A stretch of DNA of 64,000 nucleotides from DAOUAT01 sp964551735 (GTDB lineage: Bacteria > Chloroflexota > Anaerolineae > CG2-30-64-16), in the NCBI GenBank assembly GCA_964551735.1, contig CAZKEF010000010.1, positions 1-64,000 of the forward strand, written 5' to 3'. The stretch's first letter is position 1. The number at the start of each line of letters is the position of its first letter. The notes under the pieces are model-generated. The model saw only the letters and a program-made list of their open reading frames with translations. It searched no databases and was not told the origin of the DNA. Positions 7,869-17,693 of this stretch are shown one piece after another. The translations under genes and the position numbers were made by a program.

Positions 7869-9560
7869 ATGCGCATGTCTTCATGCTTCATCCAAACGTT
7901 GCGTGACGCGCCGGGTGATGCGCGCACCCCGGGGCACCAGTTGTTGGTGCGGGCCGGCCTGCTGCGCGGGCTGGGCAGCGGCGTCTTCGCCTGGCTGCCC
8001 CTGGGCGACCTTAGCCGCCAGCGCCTGGCCGGCTTGGCTGAAAGCGCGTTGCGCGCCGTCGGCGGTCAGGCGTTTGCCCTGCCGCTGATCCAGCTGGCCG
8101 AGCAGGCCGGCGCAGAGGGCGGTGCGGCCGTACGCTTCCGGGACCGCAACCATCGGACGATGGCGCTGGCCCCGGACAAGGAGCGCACGGCGCTGGCCGT
8201 GGCTGCCAGCGTGGTCCAGTCCTATCGCCAGTTGCCGGCCCTGCTCTACCAGGTGCGGCGGCGCTACAGCGATGAAGCATCGGATCTCAACGACCCGGTG
8301 GCCGCGCGGGAAGGGGCCGTGCTCGAAGCGTACAGCCTCCACACGGCACGCGATGACCTGGATGCCGCCTACGACCGCGTGGGCCGGGCTTTGGCCGGCG
8401 TGATCGGCTGCGCCGGGGTGACGTATCAGGCGGTCATCGCGGACGAAGATGCGGCCGGCCGGCCGGTTGCGCATCGCTGGCTCTTCCCGTGGGACGGCGA
8501 CCAGGCGTATGTGCGCTGCGGGGCCTGCGGCTACGCAGCGGCCCAAGAGGTCGCCCGCATCGCCAAGCCCCGGCCCGAGGCCGCGCCGCTGCTGCCGATG
8601 GCGGACGTCGCAACCCCCGACTGCAAGACCATTGCGGAGCTGGCCGCGTTCCTGGGTATCTTGGAGTCACGCACGGCCAAGGCGGTGTTCCTGATGGCTG
8701 GATTTACCGAAGGCCCCGACCGCTTCGTGTTCGCGATGGTGCGCGGGGACACCGTGCTGAACGAGGCCAAGCTGAAGAGGGCGTTGGGCGCGGTCACGCT
8801 GGGCTTCGCTACCGAGGCTGAGATCCGGCAGGCCGGCGCGGAGCCGGGTTACGGCTCGCCGGTGGGGTTACAGGATGTTACCGTCGTAGTGGATGAGTTG
8901 GTCGCGGTCTCCCCGAACCTGGTGGCCGGCGCGAACCGGCCGGGCTATCACACCCGCAACGTGAATTTAGGCCGCGACTACCGGGCGACGGTGGTGGCAG
9001 ACATCGCGCTGGCCGGGGAGGGCAGCGGCTGCCCCGTCTGCGGCCAGCCGTTGGCCCTGGCGCACGGGGTCGAGCTGGTCGCACTGCACAAATGGGACGC
9101 GCACCTGAGCCGCGCTGGCGAAGTCACCTTCCTCGATCGCGAAGGCCGGGCGCAACCGCTGCTGCTGGGCAGCTGCCGGCTACACCTGGATCGCTTGCTG
9201 GCCGCCACGGCCGAGGAGCATCGCGACGCGCAGGGTTTGCGCTGGCCTGCAGCCATCGCGCCGTTCGCGGTCTACCTGATGACGGTGGGCAAGGCGACGC
9301 CGGAAGTGGCCGAGGCTGTGGAAGGGTTGTACGCCGCGCTGACGGAAGCTGGGGTGGCCGTGCTCTACGATGACCGCGACGAACGTGCTGGGGTCAAGTT
9401 TAACGACGCCGATCTGATCGGCGTGCCGCTGCGGCTCGCGGTGGGCGAGCGCGGGCTGAAGGCCGGCACGGTGGAGGTGAAGCGCCGCGGCGGGGAGGTA
9501 GTAGCGGCGGTGGGGTTAGGTGAGGTAGCGCGGTATGTGATGGCCGTGGTGGCGGGATGA
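7869..9560 (+). CDS. Prolyl-tRNA synthetase-like protein with degenerate catalytic motifs
   Basis: The 563-residue protein aligns over its whole length with bacterial ProRS. It has an N-terminal class II core (MRMSSCFIQTLRDAPGDA), an inserted YbaK-type editing domain (about residues 250-345) and a C-terminal anticodon-binding domain with GVPLRLAVGERGLKAGTVEV. Key synthetase motifs are lost: the usual PTHEE reads APDKE, FRDEIRPRFG reads YSDEASDLND, and MGCYGIGVSR reads LGSCRLHLDR. A lysine in the editing domain (RTAKAVF) is kept. It probably cannot make Pro-tRNA and may be an editing or regulatory paralogue. A catalytic proS would then lie elsewhere in the genome. Confidence 0.8.
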   Translation: MRMSSCFIQTLRDAPGDARTPGHQLLVRAGLLRGLGSGVFAWLPLGDLSRQRLAGLAESALRAVGGQAFALPLIQLAEQAGAEGGAAVRFRDRNHRTMALAPDKERTALAVAASVVQSYRQLPALLYQVRRRYSDEASDLNDPVAAREGAVLEAYSLHTARDDLDAAYDRVGRALAGVIGCAGVTYQAVIADEDAAGRPVAHRWLFPWDGDQAYVRCGACGYAAAQEVARIAKPRPEAAPLLPMADVATPDCKTIAELAAFLGILESRTAKAVFLMAGFTEGPDRFVFAMVRGDTVLNEAKLKRALGAVTLGFATEAEIRQAGAEPGYGSPVGLQDVTVVVDELVAVSPNLVAGANRPGYHTRNVNLGRDYRATVVADIALAGEGSGCPVCGQPLALAHGVELVALHKWDAHLSRAGEVTFLDREGRAQPLLLGSCRLHLDRLLAATAEEHRDAQGLRWPAAIAPFAVYLMTVGKATPEVAEAVEGLYAALTEAGVAVLYDDRDERAGVKFNDADLIGVPLRLAVGERGLKAGTVEVKRRGGEVVAAVGLGEVARYVMAVVAG

Positions 9561-9652
9561 GTGGAGTCGGGCGGAATAAGCTGACGCTTGCCAAGGCGTA
9601 ACCGCGCCCGATCAAGCGCCAGCCCATTCTTCTCGCGCTGCGCGATTGTGGA

Positions 9653-10999
9653 TCACTGCTCTGATGGCGCGCCTTTGGTGCGTCCCATCCAGGTGAGGTC
9701 TTGCAGCGTGCCGAAGTGCTCTCGGAAGATCCGGTAATAAAACAGTTCTTCTTTGGAGTTCAGCCGCCAACCATTGGGTAAAACGCGTTCCTGTCGGAAA
9801 TCGCGATCGCTGACAACCGATTCGGCGTGTTGCGCGAGGATTCCCTGCACGCCAGCGCCTTCCCAGAACTTTGCCTTAGTGCGCCAGAGCACGCGGCCCG
9901 GTAGTAGGCTAACTAAGGCCTGGCGCAGGATCCATTTCTCCACACCGTCTCGCAGCTTCAATTCGGGGGGGATGCGCAGTGCGAAATCAACTACCTCGGG
10001 ATCGGTGAAAGGCACGTGCGCTACGGTGCCGTGGGCAGCCGCCGAGCGATCAACGCGCTGGAGGGCCGTGTTGTGTAATCGGCCCATGATATCGATCAAC
10101 TCGGCCGGCAGCGCCTGTGTTGGCATGTTTTTCAGATATTCGTAGCCCGCAAATAGCTCGTCCCCCCCTTCACCTGAGAAGACATCCGTCACGTACTGCG
10201 CCGCTAGCCGGGCCACCAGATAATTCGTGGTGGAGGATCGGACTAGCAACGCGTCGAATGACTCTAGATGGTAAATCACATCGGGCAACACTGAAAGCAG
10301 CATTGGCAGGGTGACGATGATCTCGTGGTGCTCGGTGCCGATGAACGCAGCGACGTCGCGGGCAAAGACCAGATCGGGCGCGCCGACGAATCCGGCAGCA
10401 AAGGTATGCAGCTCGCTTACCTGGGGGCGCGCCAGCGCGGCGATGGCGCTGGAGTCAAGGCCACCGGAAAGCCACGATCCCATGACGGGCTGCACGATGC
10501 GCCCGTGGATCGCCTTGGACAAGCGTGAGCGCAGAGCACTGGCGATCTGAGCGGGGCTTGCGTTGATGAATGGCTTGGGCGCCAACTGGAAATGGGCGCG
10601 TAGCTGGTGCTGTTCCAATGTATGCCCAGGCGGCAGCTCTCGGATGGATTCAGCTACCCCGAGCAGCGCCTTCACCTCTGAGGCAAAAGCCAATTGGCCA
10701 TCATGGGTGTGTCCATAGTACAGAGGCGCGACTCCCAATGCGTCGCGCCGCAAAGTGACTCCTCCGTTGGCCCGTTGCGCCTCGGCCAGGTGGCCTTTGC
10801 CGATCCCGTCTCGCGCACATAGATCTTGATGCAGTATGAGATGATCCTTGGTGCGCCCTGGTGGCGTAACCAAGCCCAGCGTTACACCACCCTCTCCGAC
10901 AACACTATGTCGCACCGGGCCGCGATGGCCAATCCTAGCCAACATTCGATCTACTAATGCTTCGTTTCCTTTCGCAGCAATGCCTGCGATACCTGACAT
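9653..10999 (-). CDS. Asparagine-synthetase-like protein lacking the glutaminase cysteine
   Basis: The C-terminal half is an AsnB-type synthetase domain with the PP-loop SGGLDSS (near residue 175) and the motif GEGGDELFAGY. The N-terminal part resembles the glutamine amidotransferase domain, but the sequence starts MSGIAGIA, so the nucleophile Cys2 is Ser. The domain is also shortened, giving 448 residues against about 600 for AsnB. The start ATG 10999 has AGGAGG eight bases upstream. It could use free ammonia or form another amide or lactam bond, as in beta-lactam-synthetase relatives. It stands alone, next to an hsdM remnant. Confidence 0.75.
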   Translation of the reverse strand: MSGIAGIAAKGNEALVDRMLARIGHRGPVRHSVVGEGGVTLGLVTPPGRTKDHLILHQDLCARDGIGKGHLAEAQRANGGVTLRRDALGVAPLYYGHTHDGQLAFASEVKALLGVAESIRELPPGHTLEQHQLRAHFQLAPKPFINASPAQIASALRSRLSKAIHGRIVQPVMGSWLSGGLDSSAIAALARPQVSELHTFAAGFVGAPDLVFARDVAAFIGTEHHEIIVTLPMLLSVLPDVIYHLESFDALLVRSSTTNYLVARLAAQYVTDVFSGEGGDELFAGYEYLKNMPTQALPAELIDIMGRLHNTALQRVDRSAAAHGTVAHVPFTDPEVVDFALRIPPELKLRDGVEKWILRQALVSLLPGRVLWRTKAKFWEGAGVQGILAQHAESVVSDRDFRQERVLPNGWRLNSKEELFYYRIFREHFGTLQDLTWMGRTKGAPSEQ

Positions 11000-11399
11000 C
11001 AGCTTGACCTCCTGGAATAAGGATGTAGGTTCTGCTCTGGGCTCTATGCCGAGCTTAAAAAACAAGTGCGCCAGGACAGACACTATCGCCTTCCCTGGCA
11101 CACGCTATTATATCTGATGGAATGTTATTTGTCCAAAGACGCTTAGTCTGAAATTGTTTAGGTGACCTTTCGACACAATGATGGCGAAATAGGCCGCGCT
11201 GGCATCCGGCCGGCGCGTTGCGCATGGTGAGCGCGAAGGGTCGTATTGGCTGCGGTGCGCTTCATCGGTCCTGATGGTGATATCCTCTCGGGCGGAGAGC
11301 ATGGGGGAGGTCGCCCCGCAGGCGATCCCGAGTTTCTGGATCAGGGTGAAGACGTCGCGATGATCCTCGGCTAGGAAATGGCGCAGATGCTCGCCGCTG

Positions 11400-11740
11400 C
11401 CGGCGCGGACGCTGCCCTCTGGCGCGGTGACCGCATGCGGCTCTCTAGCCGGTTGTAGGTCTTGAGCAGCACATCTCGCAGCGCCTCGGGTTCGGCCTCG
11501 ATGGCGCGCATCGCGTCGTTGTTCGCGCCGCTGATGGCCTCCCCTTCGGGCAGCGCCAGCGGCCGCCCAAAGCGGGCCGCTTCGGGTAGGTAGAGCATCT
11601 CATGGGCCTGGTAGCCAATTTTTCCGGCCGGTGCTCTGGTCCTGTACTTTGCGCTCGGCTTGCGCGAGTTTGTGGTCGGCGTAGCGCAGGAAGACCAGGC
11701 CGAGGGCCGGGACGGAGTACTCGGAGGCTTTCGGTGATGG
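11400..11740 (-). pseudogene. Remnant of a type I restriction-modification M subunit (hsdM)
   Basis: Two frames carry matching pieces of the HsdM N-terminal region. One reads SEYSVPALGLVFLRYADHKL near 11730-11670. After a frameshift near 11630 the next frame continues with GYQAHEMLYLPEAARFG and GANNDAMRAIEAEPEALRDV down to about 11420. The rest of the gene and any hsdS or hsdR are missing. The 11000-11400 stretch has no gene that I can support. Confidence 0.6.
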
Positions 11741-11750
11741 ACCGGATGCC

Positions 11751-11967
11751 CTGTCATTCCGAGCGGTATGACACACCAAAGTCTGCGGCACAGCCAGAAG
11801 AGCGAAGAATCTCGCCCATATAGCCAAGACTTTTCGCTGGCATCACCCCGCGACGGACTTCGTGTAGCCGATTCACTCAGCGTTACACCTTGTAGCAGGA
11901 ATTGCTGCGCGTCAGGTGGCGCGTCGATCGCATTTGTGCTTCTCGGCGGGCCGGCGTAGAATGACAG
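11751..11967. repeat. Intergenic inverted-repeat element
   Basis: CTGTCATTC at 11751-11759 is the complement of GAATGACAG at 11959-11967. The stretch between holds GAAGAGCGAAGAATCTCG and similar phrases typical of short non-coding interspersed elements. No open frame inside looks like a gene. It fills most of the gap between the hsdM remnant and the EamA gene. Confidence 0.5.
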
Positions 11968-12004
11968 CGCGTTGAGAGGGTGCGAACTTTTGGCGCGATG
12001 AAGC

Positions 12005-12886
12005 TCACCCGCGGGTGTCCGGCCGCAGCAGCAGCACCGCGCTGAGGATGCACGCAGTGCCAACCCACTGCAGCGGGTCAAGGCGCTCGGCGAAGAAGAG
12101 GTAGCCGAACAGGGTTGCCACGGCCGGTTCCCAGGTGGCCACGATGGCGGCCACGCTCACCGGCACCCATTGCACGCCGATAGCGAACGCCAGGCTGGCG
12201 AGCAGGGTGGGGATCAGGCCCATGCCGATGATCAGCGCCAGCGCGGTGGGTGTTGCCCAGCCCCGCGCCACTTCGGCCGGCGGCACCAGCAGCATCAGCA
12301 CGGCCGCGCCGATGAGCAGGCCGTAGACCTGGACAACCCAGGGCCGGGAATGACGCACCAGCGCCTTGTTGAACACGCTGTACAAACCGTACGTGAGCCC
12401 GGAGGCCAGGCCCAACAGCACGCCAAGCCAGTTGAGTCGCAACTGCGCCGGATCGTAAATCCGGGCCACCAGCGCGGCGCCGATCAGCGCCAGCAGCAGG
12501 GCGATCAGCCCGCGGCGGCCCAGCTTCTCGCCCATCCACCGCCAGGAGATGACCGCCACCCACGCCGGTGATGTGTACATCAGCACCGCGGCCATCGCGA
12601 CGCCCACCAGGTTGATCGCGTTGACGTAGCTGATGAAGAAGAGCGCCACGCCGAATACGCCGTAGGCCAGGAAGCCGGGCCACTGGCGTCGCGGCACGCG
12701 CAGGTCGGTGCGCGTCAGCGCCAGCACGGCCAGCAGCAGCAAGCCGCCGGCAGCCCCGCGGAGCGCCGCTGCGGCCAATGGGATCAGGCCATGATCCCGG
12801 ATGAGGAACTTGTAGAAGACGCCGATGGAGGCCCATAGGGTGGCCGCCACCAGCACCAGCAAATAGCCGCGCAAAGTTTTGTTCAT
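12005..12886 (-). CDS. EamA/DMT-family transporter
   Basis: The 293-residue protein has ten predicted membrane helices in two EamA repeats, as in drug/metabolite exporters of the DMT superfamily. It starts MNKTLRGYLLVLVAATLWAS. The substrate cannot be read from sequence. A second EamA gene lies at 35986. It is divergent from the ornithine-cyclodeaminase-family gene with a 54-base gap, and its promoter predicts a leaderless or nearly leaderless message. Confidence 0.9.
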   Translation of the reverse strand: MNKTLRGYLLVLVAATLWASIGVFYKFLIRDHGLIPLAAAALRGAAGGLLLLAVLALTRTDLRVPRRQWPGFLAYGVFGVALFFISYVNAINLVGVAMAAVLMYTSPAWVAVISWRWMGEKLGRRGLIALLLALIGAALVARIYDPAQLRLNWLGVLLGLASGLTYGLYSVFNKALVRHSRPWVVQVYGLLIGAAVLMLLVPPAEVARGWATPTALALIIGMGLIPTLLASLAFAIGVQWVPVSVAAIVATWEPAVATLFGYLFFAERLDPLQWVGTACILSAVLLLRPDTRG

Positions 12887-12892
12887 GGCCGG

Positions 12893-12921
12893 ATTATACC
12901 GGTTTCATACCGTCTCACCAA
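12893..12921 (-). promoter_or_regulatory. Promoter for EamA gene, predicted leaderless start
   Basis: On the complement, TTGGTG (12916-12921) and a consensus TATAAT (12893-12898) are separated by 17 bases. The predicted transcript start, about seven bases after the -10 box, coincides with the ATG at 12886. Confidence 0.6.
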
Positions 12922-12940
12922 GCAGCAAAGGAGCTCTCTA

Positions 12941-13915
12941 ATGTCCGACCACCAACTTCTTTACCTCTCCCGCGCCGACGTCGAAGCGGTCGGCGTGACC
13001 ATGCGCGAAGTCATTGACGCATTGGAAGTCGCGTTTCACGAGCACGGCCTGGGCAACGTGGAGATGCCGCCCAAGCCCGGCGTCCACTCGCGGCCCGACG
13101 CCTTCATCCATGCCATGCCGGCCTACATCCCTGCGCTCCACGCCATCGGCATGAAGTGGGTCAGCGGCTACCCGGCGAACCAGGAGAAGGGGCTGCCTTA
13201 CATCAGCGGCCTGCTGATCCTGAACGACGACGACACCGGCCTGCCGCTGGCCGTGATGGATTGCACCTGGATCACCGGCATGCGCACCGGCGCGGCGACC
13301 GCGCTGGCCGCCAAATACCTGGCCCGCCCCGAGTCCGAGACCGTGGGCATCCTGGGCTGCGGGGTGCAGGGGCGCACCAACCTGGAGGCGCTGAAGACGC
13401 TTTTCCCGGTAAAACGCGTGCGAGCTTACGACCGCACGCCGGAGAACGCCAAGCGCTACGCCCGTGAGATGAGCGACTGCCTGGGGGTGGAGGTGACCGT
13501 GGTCAACGAGCCGCGGCAAGCTGTGACCCGCTGCGACATGGTCGTTACCGCGGGGCCGATCCTGCACACGCCGCATGCCACCATCAAGGCCGGCTGGCTG
13601 GACGCGGGCGCGTTCGCCTCACTGGTGGACTTTGATTCGTACTGGGATGGCCCGGCCATGCAGGAAGTTGACAAGTTCTGCACCGACGACATCCCGCAGC
13701 TTGAGTATTATCGCAGCGTCGGCTACTTCCAGCAGATCCCGCCCATCCACGCGGGCCTGGGCGAGCTAGTGACGGGTCAGAAGCCCGGCCGCCAGTCGCC
13801 GCGGGAGCGGAGTATCGCCTGCAACCTGGGCCTGGCGTTGGACGACATGGCGACGGCGCCCATCGTCTATCGCCGCGCAGTGGAGCGCGGGATCGGGTCG
13901 TGGTTGGCGTTGTAA
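12941..13915 (+). CDS. Ornithine cyclodeaminase / mu-crystallin family protein
   Basis: The 324-residue protein has the family N-terminus (LLYLSRADVEAVGVTM), the segment MPAYIPALHAIGMKWVSGYP and the NAD(P)-binding loop GILGCGVQGRTNLEAL (about residues 144-159). Family members include ornithine cyclodeaminase, alanine dehydrogenase and pyrroline-2-carboxylate or other ketimine reductases; the exact substrate cannot be assigned. AAGGAG lies upstream of ATG 12941. It has no same-strand partner in the window. Confidence 0.88.
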   Translation: MSDHQLLYLSRADVEAVGVTMREVIDALEVAFHEHGLGNVEMPPKPGVHSRPDAFIHAMPAYIPALHAIGMKWVSGYPANQEKGLPYISGLLILNDDDTGLPLAVMDCTWITGMRTGAATALAAKYLARPESETVGILGCGVQGRTNLEALKTLFPVKRVRAYDRTPENAKRYAREMSDCLGVEVTVVNEPRQAVTRCDMVVTAGPILHTPHATIKAGWLDAGAFASLVDFDSYWDGPAMQEVDKFCTDDIPQLEYYRSVGYFQQIPPIHAGLGELVTGQKPGRQSPRERSIACNLGLALDDMATAPIVYRRAVERGIGSWLAL

Positions 13916-13951
13916 GAAAAAGGCCCCCGGTTTCTCACAGAAACCGGGGGC
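13916..13951 (-). terminator. Terminator of the liv operon (bidirectional hairpin)
   Basis: GCCCCCGGTTTC (13923-13934) and GAAACCGGGGGC (13940-13951) form a perfect 12-bp stem with a five-base loop. On the minus strand it is followed by a U-tract (A-run at 13916-13921 on the plus strand). It lies just after the livF stop and may also end the opposing ornithine-cyclodeaminase-family gene. Confidence 0.88.
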
Positions 13952-13970
13952 GGTCAAAGATCTAAGGCCC

Positions 13971-14685
<715 letters not shown>

Positions 14686-14693
<8 letters not shown>

Positions 14694-15471
14694 GGAGCCA
14701 CACCTCCTCTTGATCCTCGCGGCCCAGGTAGGCTTCGATGACGCGCGGGTTAGCCTGCACCGCGGTCGGCGTGCCCTCCGCGATCTTCTGGCCGTTATCT
14801 AGCACCATGATCCGGTCTGACACGCCCATCACCACCTTCATGTCGTGCTCGATCAGGAAGATGGTGACGCCGGTGTCCCGGATCTGCCGGATCAGCGCCA
14901 TGAGCTCGGCGCCTTCCGCCTCGTTCAGGCCCGCGGCTGGCTCATCGAGGATCAGTAGCTTGGGGTCGGTGGCCAACGCCCGCGCGATCTCGACGCGGCG
15001 CTGATCGCCGTAGGACAGATTCTTGGCCAGCTCGTTGCGGAAGTGCCAAATGTTCATTAAGCGCAGGCGCTGCTCGGCCTGGCTGCGGATCGCGTGCTCT
15101 TCCCGGCGCTGCGCGGGCGGCCGGAAAACCGCGCCGAACACGCCCGCCCGGCTGCGGCAGTGGCGGCCCGACATCACGTTCTCCAACACCGTCAGGTTGG
15201 GGAAGAGGCGGATGGTCTGGAATGTGCGCGCGACCCCTGCGGCCGCGATGGCGTGAGGCCGCAGGCCGACCAGGCTCCGGCCGTCGAACCGGATCGCGCC
15301 GCGGTCAGGCCGGTAGATGCCAGTGAGCAGGTTGAAGACCGTGGTCTTGCCCGCGCCGTTGGGGCCGATCATGCCCAGGATGTCCCCCGGCTCGATGCGC
15401 AGATCCACGTTCGACACGGCCATCAGGCCGCCGAAGGACTTGGTCAGGGATGAAACGTCAAGTAAGGGCAT
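14686..15471 (-). CDS. livG: Branched-chain amino-acid ABC transporter, ATP-binding protein LivG
   Basis: The second ATPase of the transporter has 261 residues. Walker A is GPNGAGKTTVFNLLTG, the signature is LSYGDQRRVEIARALA and Walker B is LLILDEPAAGLNEAE. The C-terminal branched-chain-type extension ends near VIEAYLGRE. Its start overlaps livM by 14 bases. Confidence 0.93.
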
Positions 15472-16441
15472 GTTTCACCTCATCTCCCCCCATTTCCAGC
15501 GCCACCCGACGGCTCGGCCACAGGCCCATGGGGCGGAAGATCATCATCAGCACCATGGCCAGCCCTACGAACCCATCGCGCCAATCCTTGACGAAGCGGA
15601 ATACCTCGGGCAGGACGATCATGCCGATGGCGCCGATGAAGACGCCGGGGATCGAGCCGGTGCCGCCCAACACGACGATGCAGAACATGATCACCGACTC
15701 CAGGAAGCTGCTCAGGTCGGGCGAGATCGAGCCGATGCGGCTGGCGTAGAGCACGCCCGCCAGGCCGGCCCAGGCTGAACCGAGCACGAAGGCGATGGTT
15801 TTCATGCGCACGGTGTCAATGCCCATCGCTTCGGCGGCCAGCTCGTCCTCGCGCACGTAGAGCCAGGCCCGGCCCAGGCGCGAATTCTCCAGCCGGATCA
15901 TCGCGAAGATGGTGAGGATCAGGAAGAAGAACACCAAGTAATAATTGCTGAGAGCAGAGTCAAACTTCAGCCCGAAGATGGCCAGCGAATCAATGCCGAA
16001 CAGGCCGTTGGCGCCGCCGGTTACCTTGCCGACGTTGTTCACCAGCAACATGCGCACGATCTCGCCGAACGCGATGGTGACGATCGCCAGGTAGTCTCCG
16101 CGCAGGTGCAGGATAGGCCGGCTGATGACGTACCCGGCCGCGCCCGAGACAATGACCGCGACTGGCAGGGCCAGCAGCAGCGGCACATCCAGGCGCAGGT
16201 TCAGGATGGCGGCCGTGTACGCGCCCAACGCGTAAAACGCGGCGTGACCGAGTTGAAACAGCCCCGCATAGCCCACGATGATGTTGAGGCTGAGGCCCAG
16301 AAGCGCGTAAATCCCCACCAGCCAGAGCACCTTGCGAAAGTAGTCATTGAACGGCAACGGCAAGAGCAACGCAACCGCTAACCCAATGATCCACCAGGTG
16401 GTGGGTCGGATCTTACGAAGTCGCTGAAGCAGATCAGTCAT
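15458..16441 (-). CDS. livM: Branched-chain amino-acid ABC transporter permease LivM
   Basis: The 327-residue protein has about nine membrane helices and the LivM/LivH-type permease motif around GLSLNIIVGYAGLFQLGHAA (residues 44-63). The cytoplasmic loop VREDELAAEAMGID contacts the ATPases in this family. It lies between livH and livG in the operon. Confidence 0.93.
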   Translation of the reverse strand: MTDLLQRLRKIRPTTWWIIGLAVALLLPLPFNDYFRKVLWLVGIYALLGLSLNIIVGYAGLFQLGHAAFYALGAYTAAILNLRLDVPLLLALPVAVIVSGAAGYVISRPILHLRGDYLAIVTIAFGEIVRMLLVNNVGKVTGGANGLFGIDSLAIFGLKFDSALSNYYLVFFFLILTIFAMIRLENSRLGRAWLYVREDELAAEAMGIDTVRMKTIAFVLGSAWAGLAGVLYASRIGSISPDLSSFLESVIMFCIVVLGGTGSIPGVFIGAIGMIVLPEVFRFVKDWRDGFVGLAMVLMMIFRPMGLWPSRRVALEMGGDEVKHALT

Positions 16442-16486
16442 ACTGCCTCCGATAATGGGGGCCGTAGGGGTGGGGTCTCCTCACCC

Positions 16487-17395
16487 CTACAGCTTCTCGG
16501 CCACGCGTTCGCCCAGCAGGCCCGTCGGCCGGACGATCAGGATGAGGGCTAGCAGCACGTAGGCGATCACGTCCTTCCACTGCGAGCCCAGGTAGACGGC
16601 GCCAAGGCTTTCGACGATGCCCAGGAGGATGCCGCCCAGCATGGCCCCGGGGATGTTGCCGATGCCGCCCAGGATGGCCGCGATGAACGCTTTCAGACCG
16701 AACACCCAGCCCAGGGTGAAGTTAAACGAGCCGTAGTGCAGCGCCACCATCATGCCCGCGGCCGCGCCAAGGCCCGGCCCGATCAGGAAGACGATGGCGA
16801 TGATGCGATTGACGTCAATGCCCATCAGGCGGGAGGTGTCGTGATCCAGCGAGACGGCGCGCATCGCGGTGCCGACACGGGTGTAGTTCACGAACGCGTA
16901 GAGCAGCAGCATCAGGATCAGGGAGGCGACCAGCGCCAGGATCTGGGTCGTGCTGGCCGTCACGGTGCCGATGAGGCGAAAACGACCGGTCATTTCTACA
17001 GCCTGCGGGTAGACCTGGTAGCTGGCGCCGTACAGGTTACGCGCGGCGCTTTCCAGCATGAAGGCCGCACCGAGCGCCGAGATGACAGGGGGCAGGCGGC
17101 CGGTGCCGCGCAGCGGTCGGTAGGCGAAGCGCTCCAGCAGCACGCCGAGCAGTGCGGTGGTTACCATCACCATCACGACGGCAGGGATCAGCGCCAGGGG
17201 GCCTGCGCGGCTCACCAGAAACGAGAGGATGCTCAGCGCGGTCCAGCCCAGGTAGGCGCCCCACATGAAGAGGTCGCCGTGGGCAAAGTTGATCAGCTTA
17301 AGCACGCCGTAGACCATGGTGTAGCCTAACGCGACCAGGGCGTAGAAGGCCCCGATGGTCAGGCCGTTGAGGAGGTTTTGGGCAAGTAGCTCCAT
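16487..17395 (-). CDS. livH: Branched-chain amino-acid ABC transporter permease LivH
   Basis: The 302-residue protein has about eight membrane helices. It shows the LivH features GLTIGAFYALVALGYTMVYG, LINFAHGDLFM and the coupling loop AVSLDHDTSRLMGID. It is the first permease gene after livK, 45 bases upstream of livM. Confidence 0.93.
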   Translation of the reverse strand: MELLAQNLLNGLTIGAFYALVALGYTMVYGVLKLINFAHGDLFMWGAYLGWTALSILSFLVSRAGPLALIPAVVMVMVTTALLGVLLERFAYRPLRGTGRLPPVISALGAAFMLESAARNLYGASYQVYPQAVEMTGRFRLIGTVTASTTQILALVASLILMLLLYAFVNYTRVGTAMRAVSLDHDTSRLMGIDVNRIIAIVFLIGPGLGAAAGMMVALHYGSFNFTLGWVFGLKAFIAAILGGIGNIPGAMLGGILLGIVESLGAVYLGSQWKDVIAYVLLALILIVRPTGLLGERVAEKL

Positions 17396-17426
17396 GCGGT
17401 CCTCGTGGTGGGGTCGGATGAATGCT

Positions 17427-17461
17427 CCGCATCCAGCGGGTCACAGACCCGCTGGATGCGG
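17427..17461. repeat. Palindromic repeat family B, copy 3
   Basis: CCGCATCCAGCGGGTC and GACCCGCTGGATGCGG form a perfect 16-bp stem around ACA. The core GGTCACAGACC is that of family B. It lies in the 298-base gap between livK and livH, where I see no gene, and it could reduce transcription past livK and so set the livK:livH ratio. Confidence 0.75.
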
Positions 17462-17693
17462 GAATTGTAGCGGTCGAGCCAATCTGCCTGGAGATCTCCG
17501 CCTGTCGCTTTGAGCGGGTTAACGACTGAATGCTATTAACGGCTCACCACCAGCGAAGAGTCTGGATCGAGATGCTTCGCTAGTCAGTCGCCGCAACGAT
17601 ATTCGTGCTGTCAACCCGCTCATGACAAAGCCGTGACACTTGGGACGTTTCTTGTCCGGGCACATCCCGCGGCAGAGCGATGGGATGTGGAAC

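Noticed and set aside
11110..11302. A 64-codon minus-strand frame between the asnB-like gene and the hsdM remnant
   Set aside because: No similarity to anything I recognise and no ribosome binding site; treated as non-coding or decayed.
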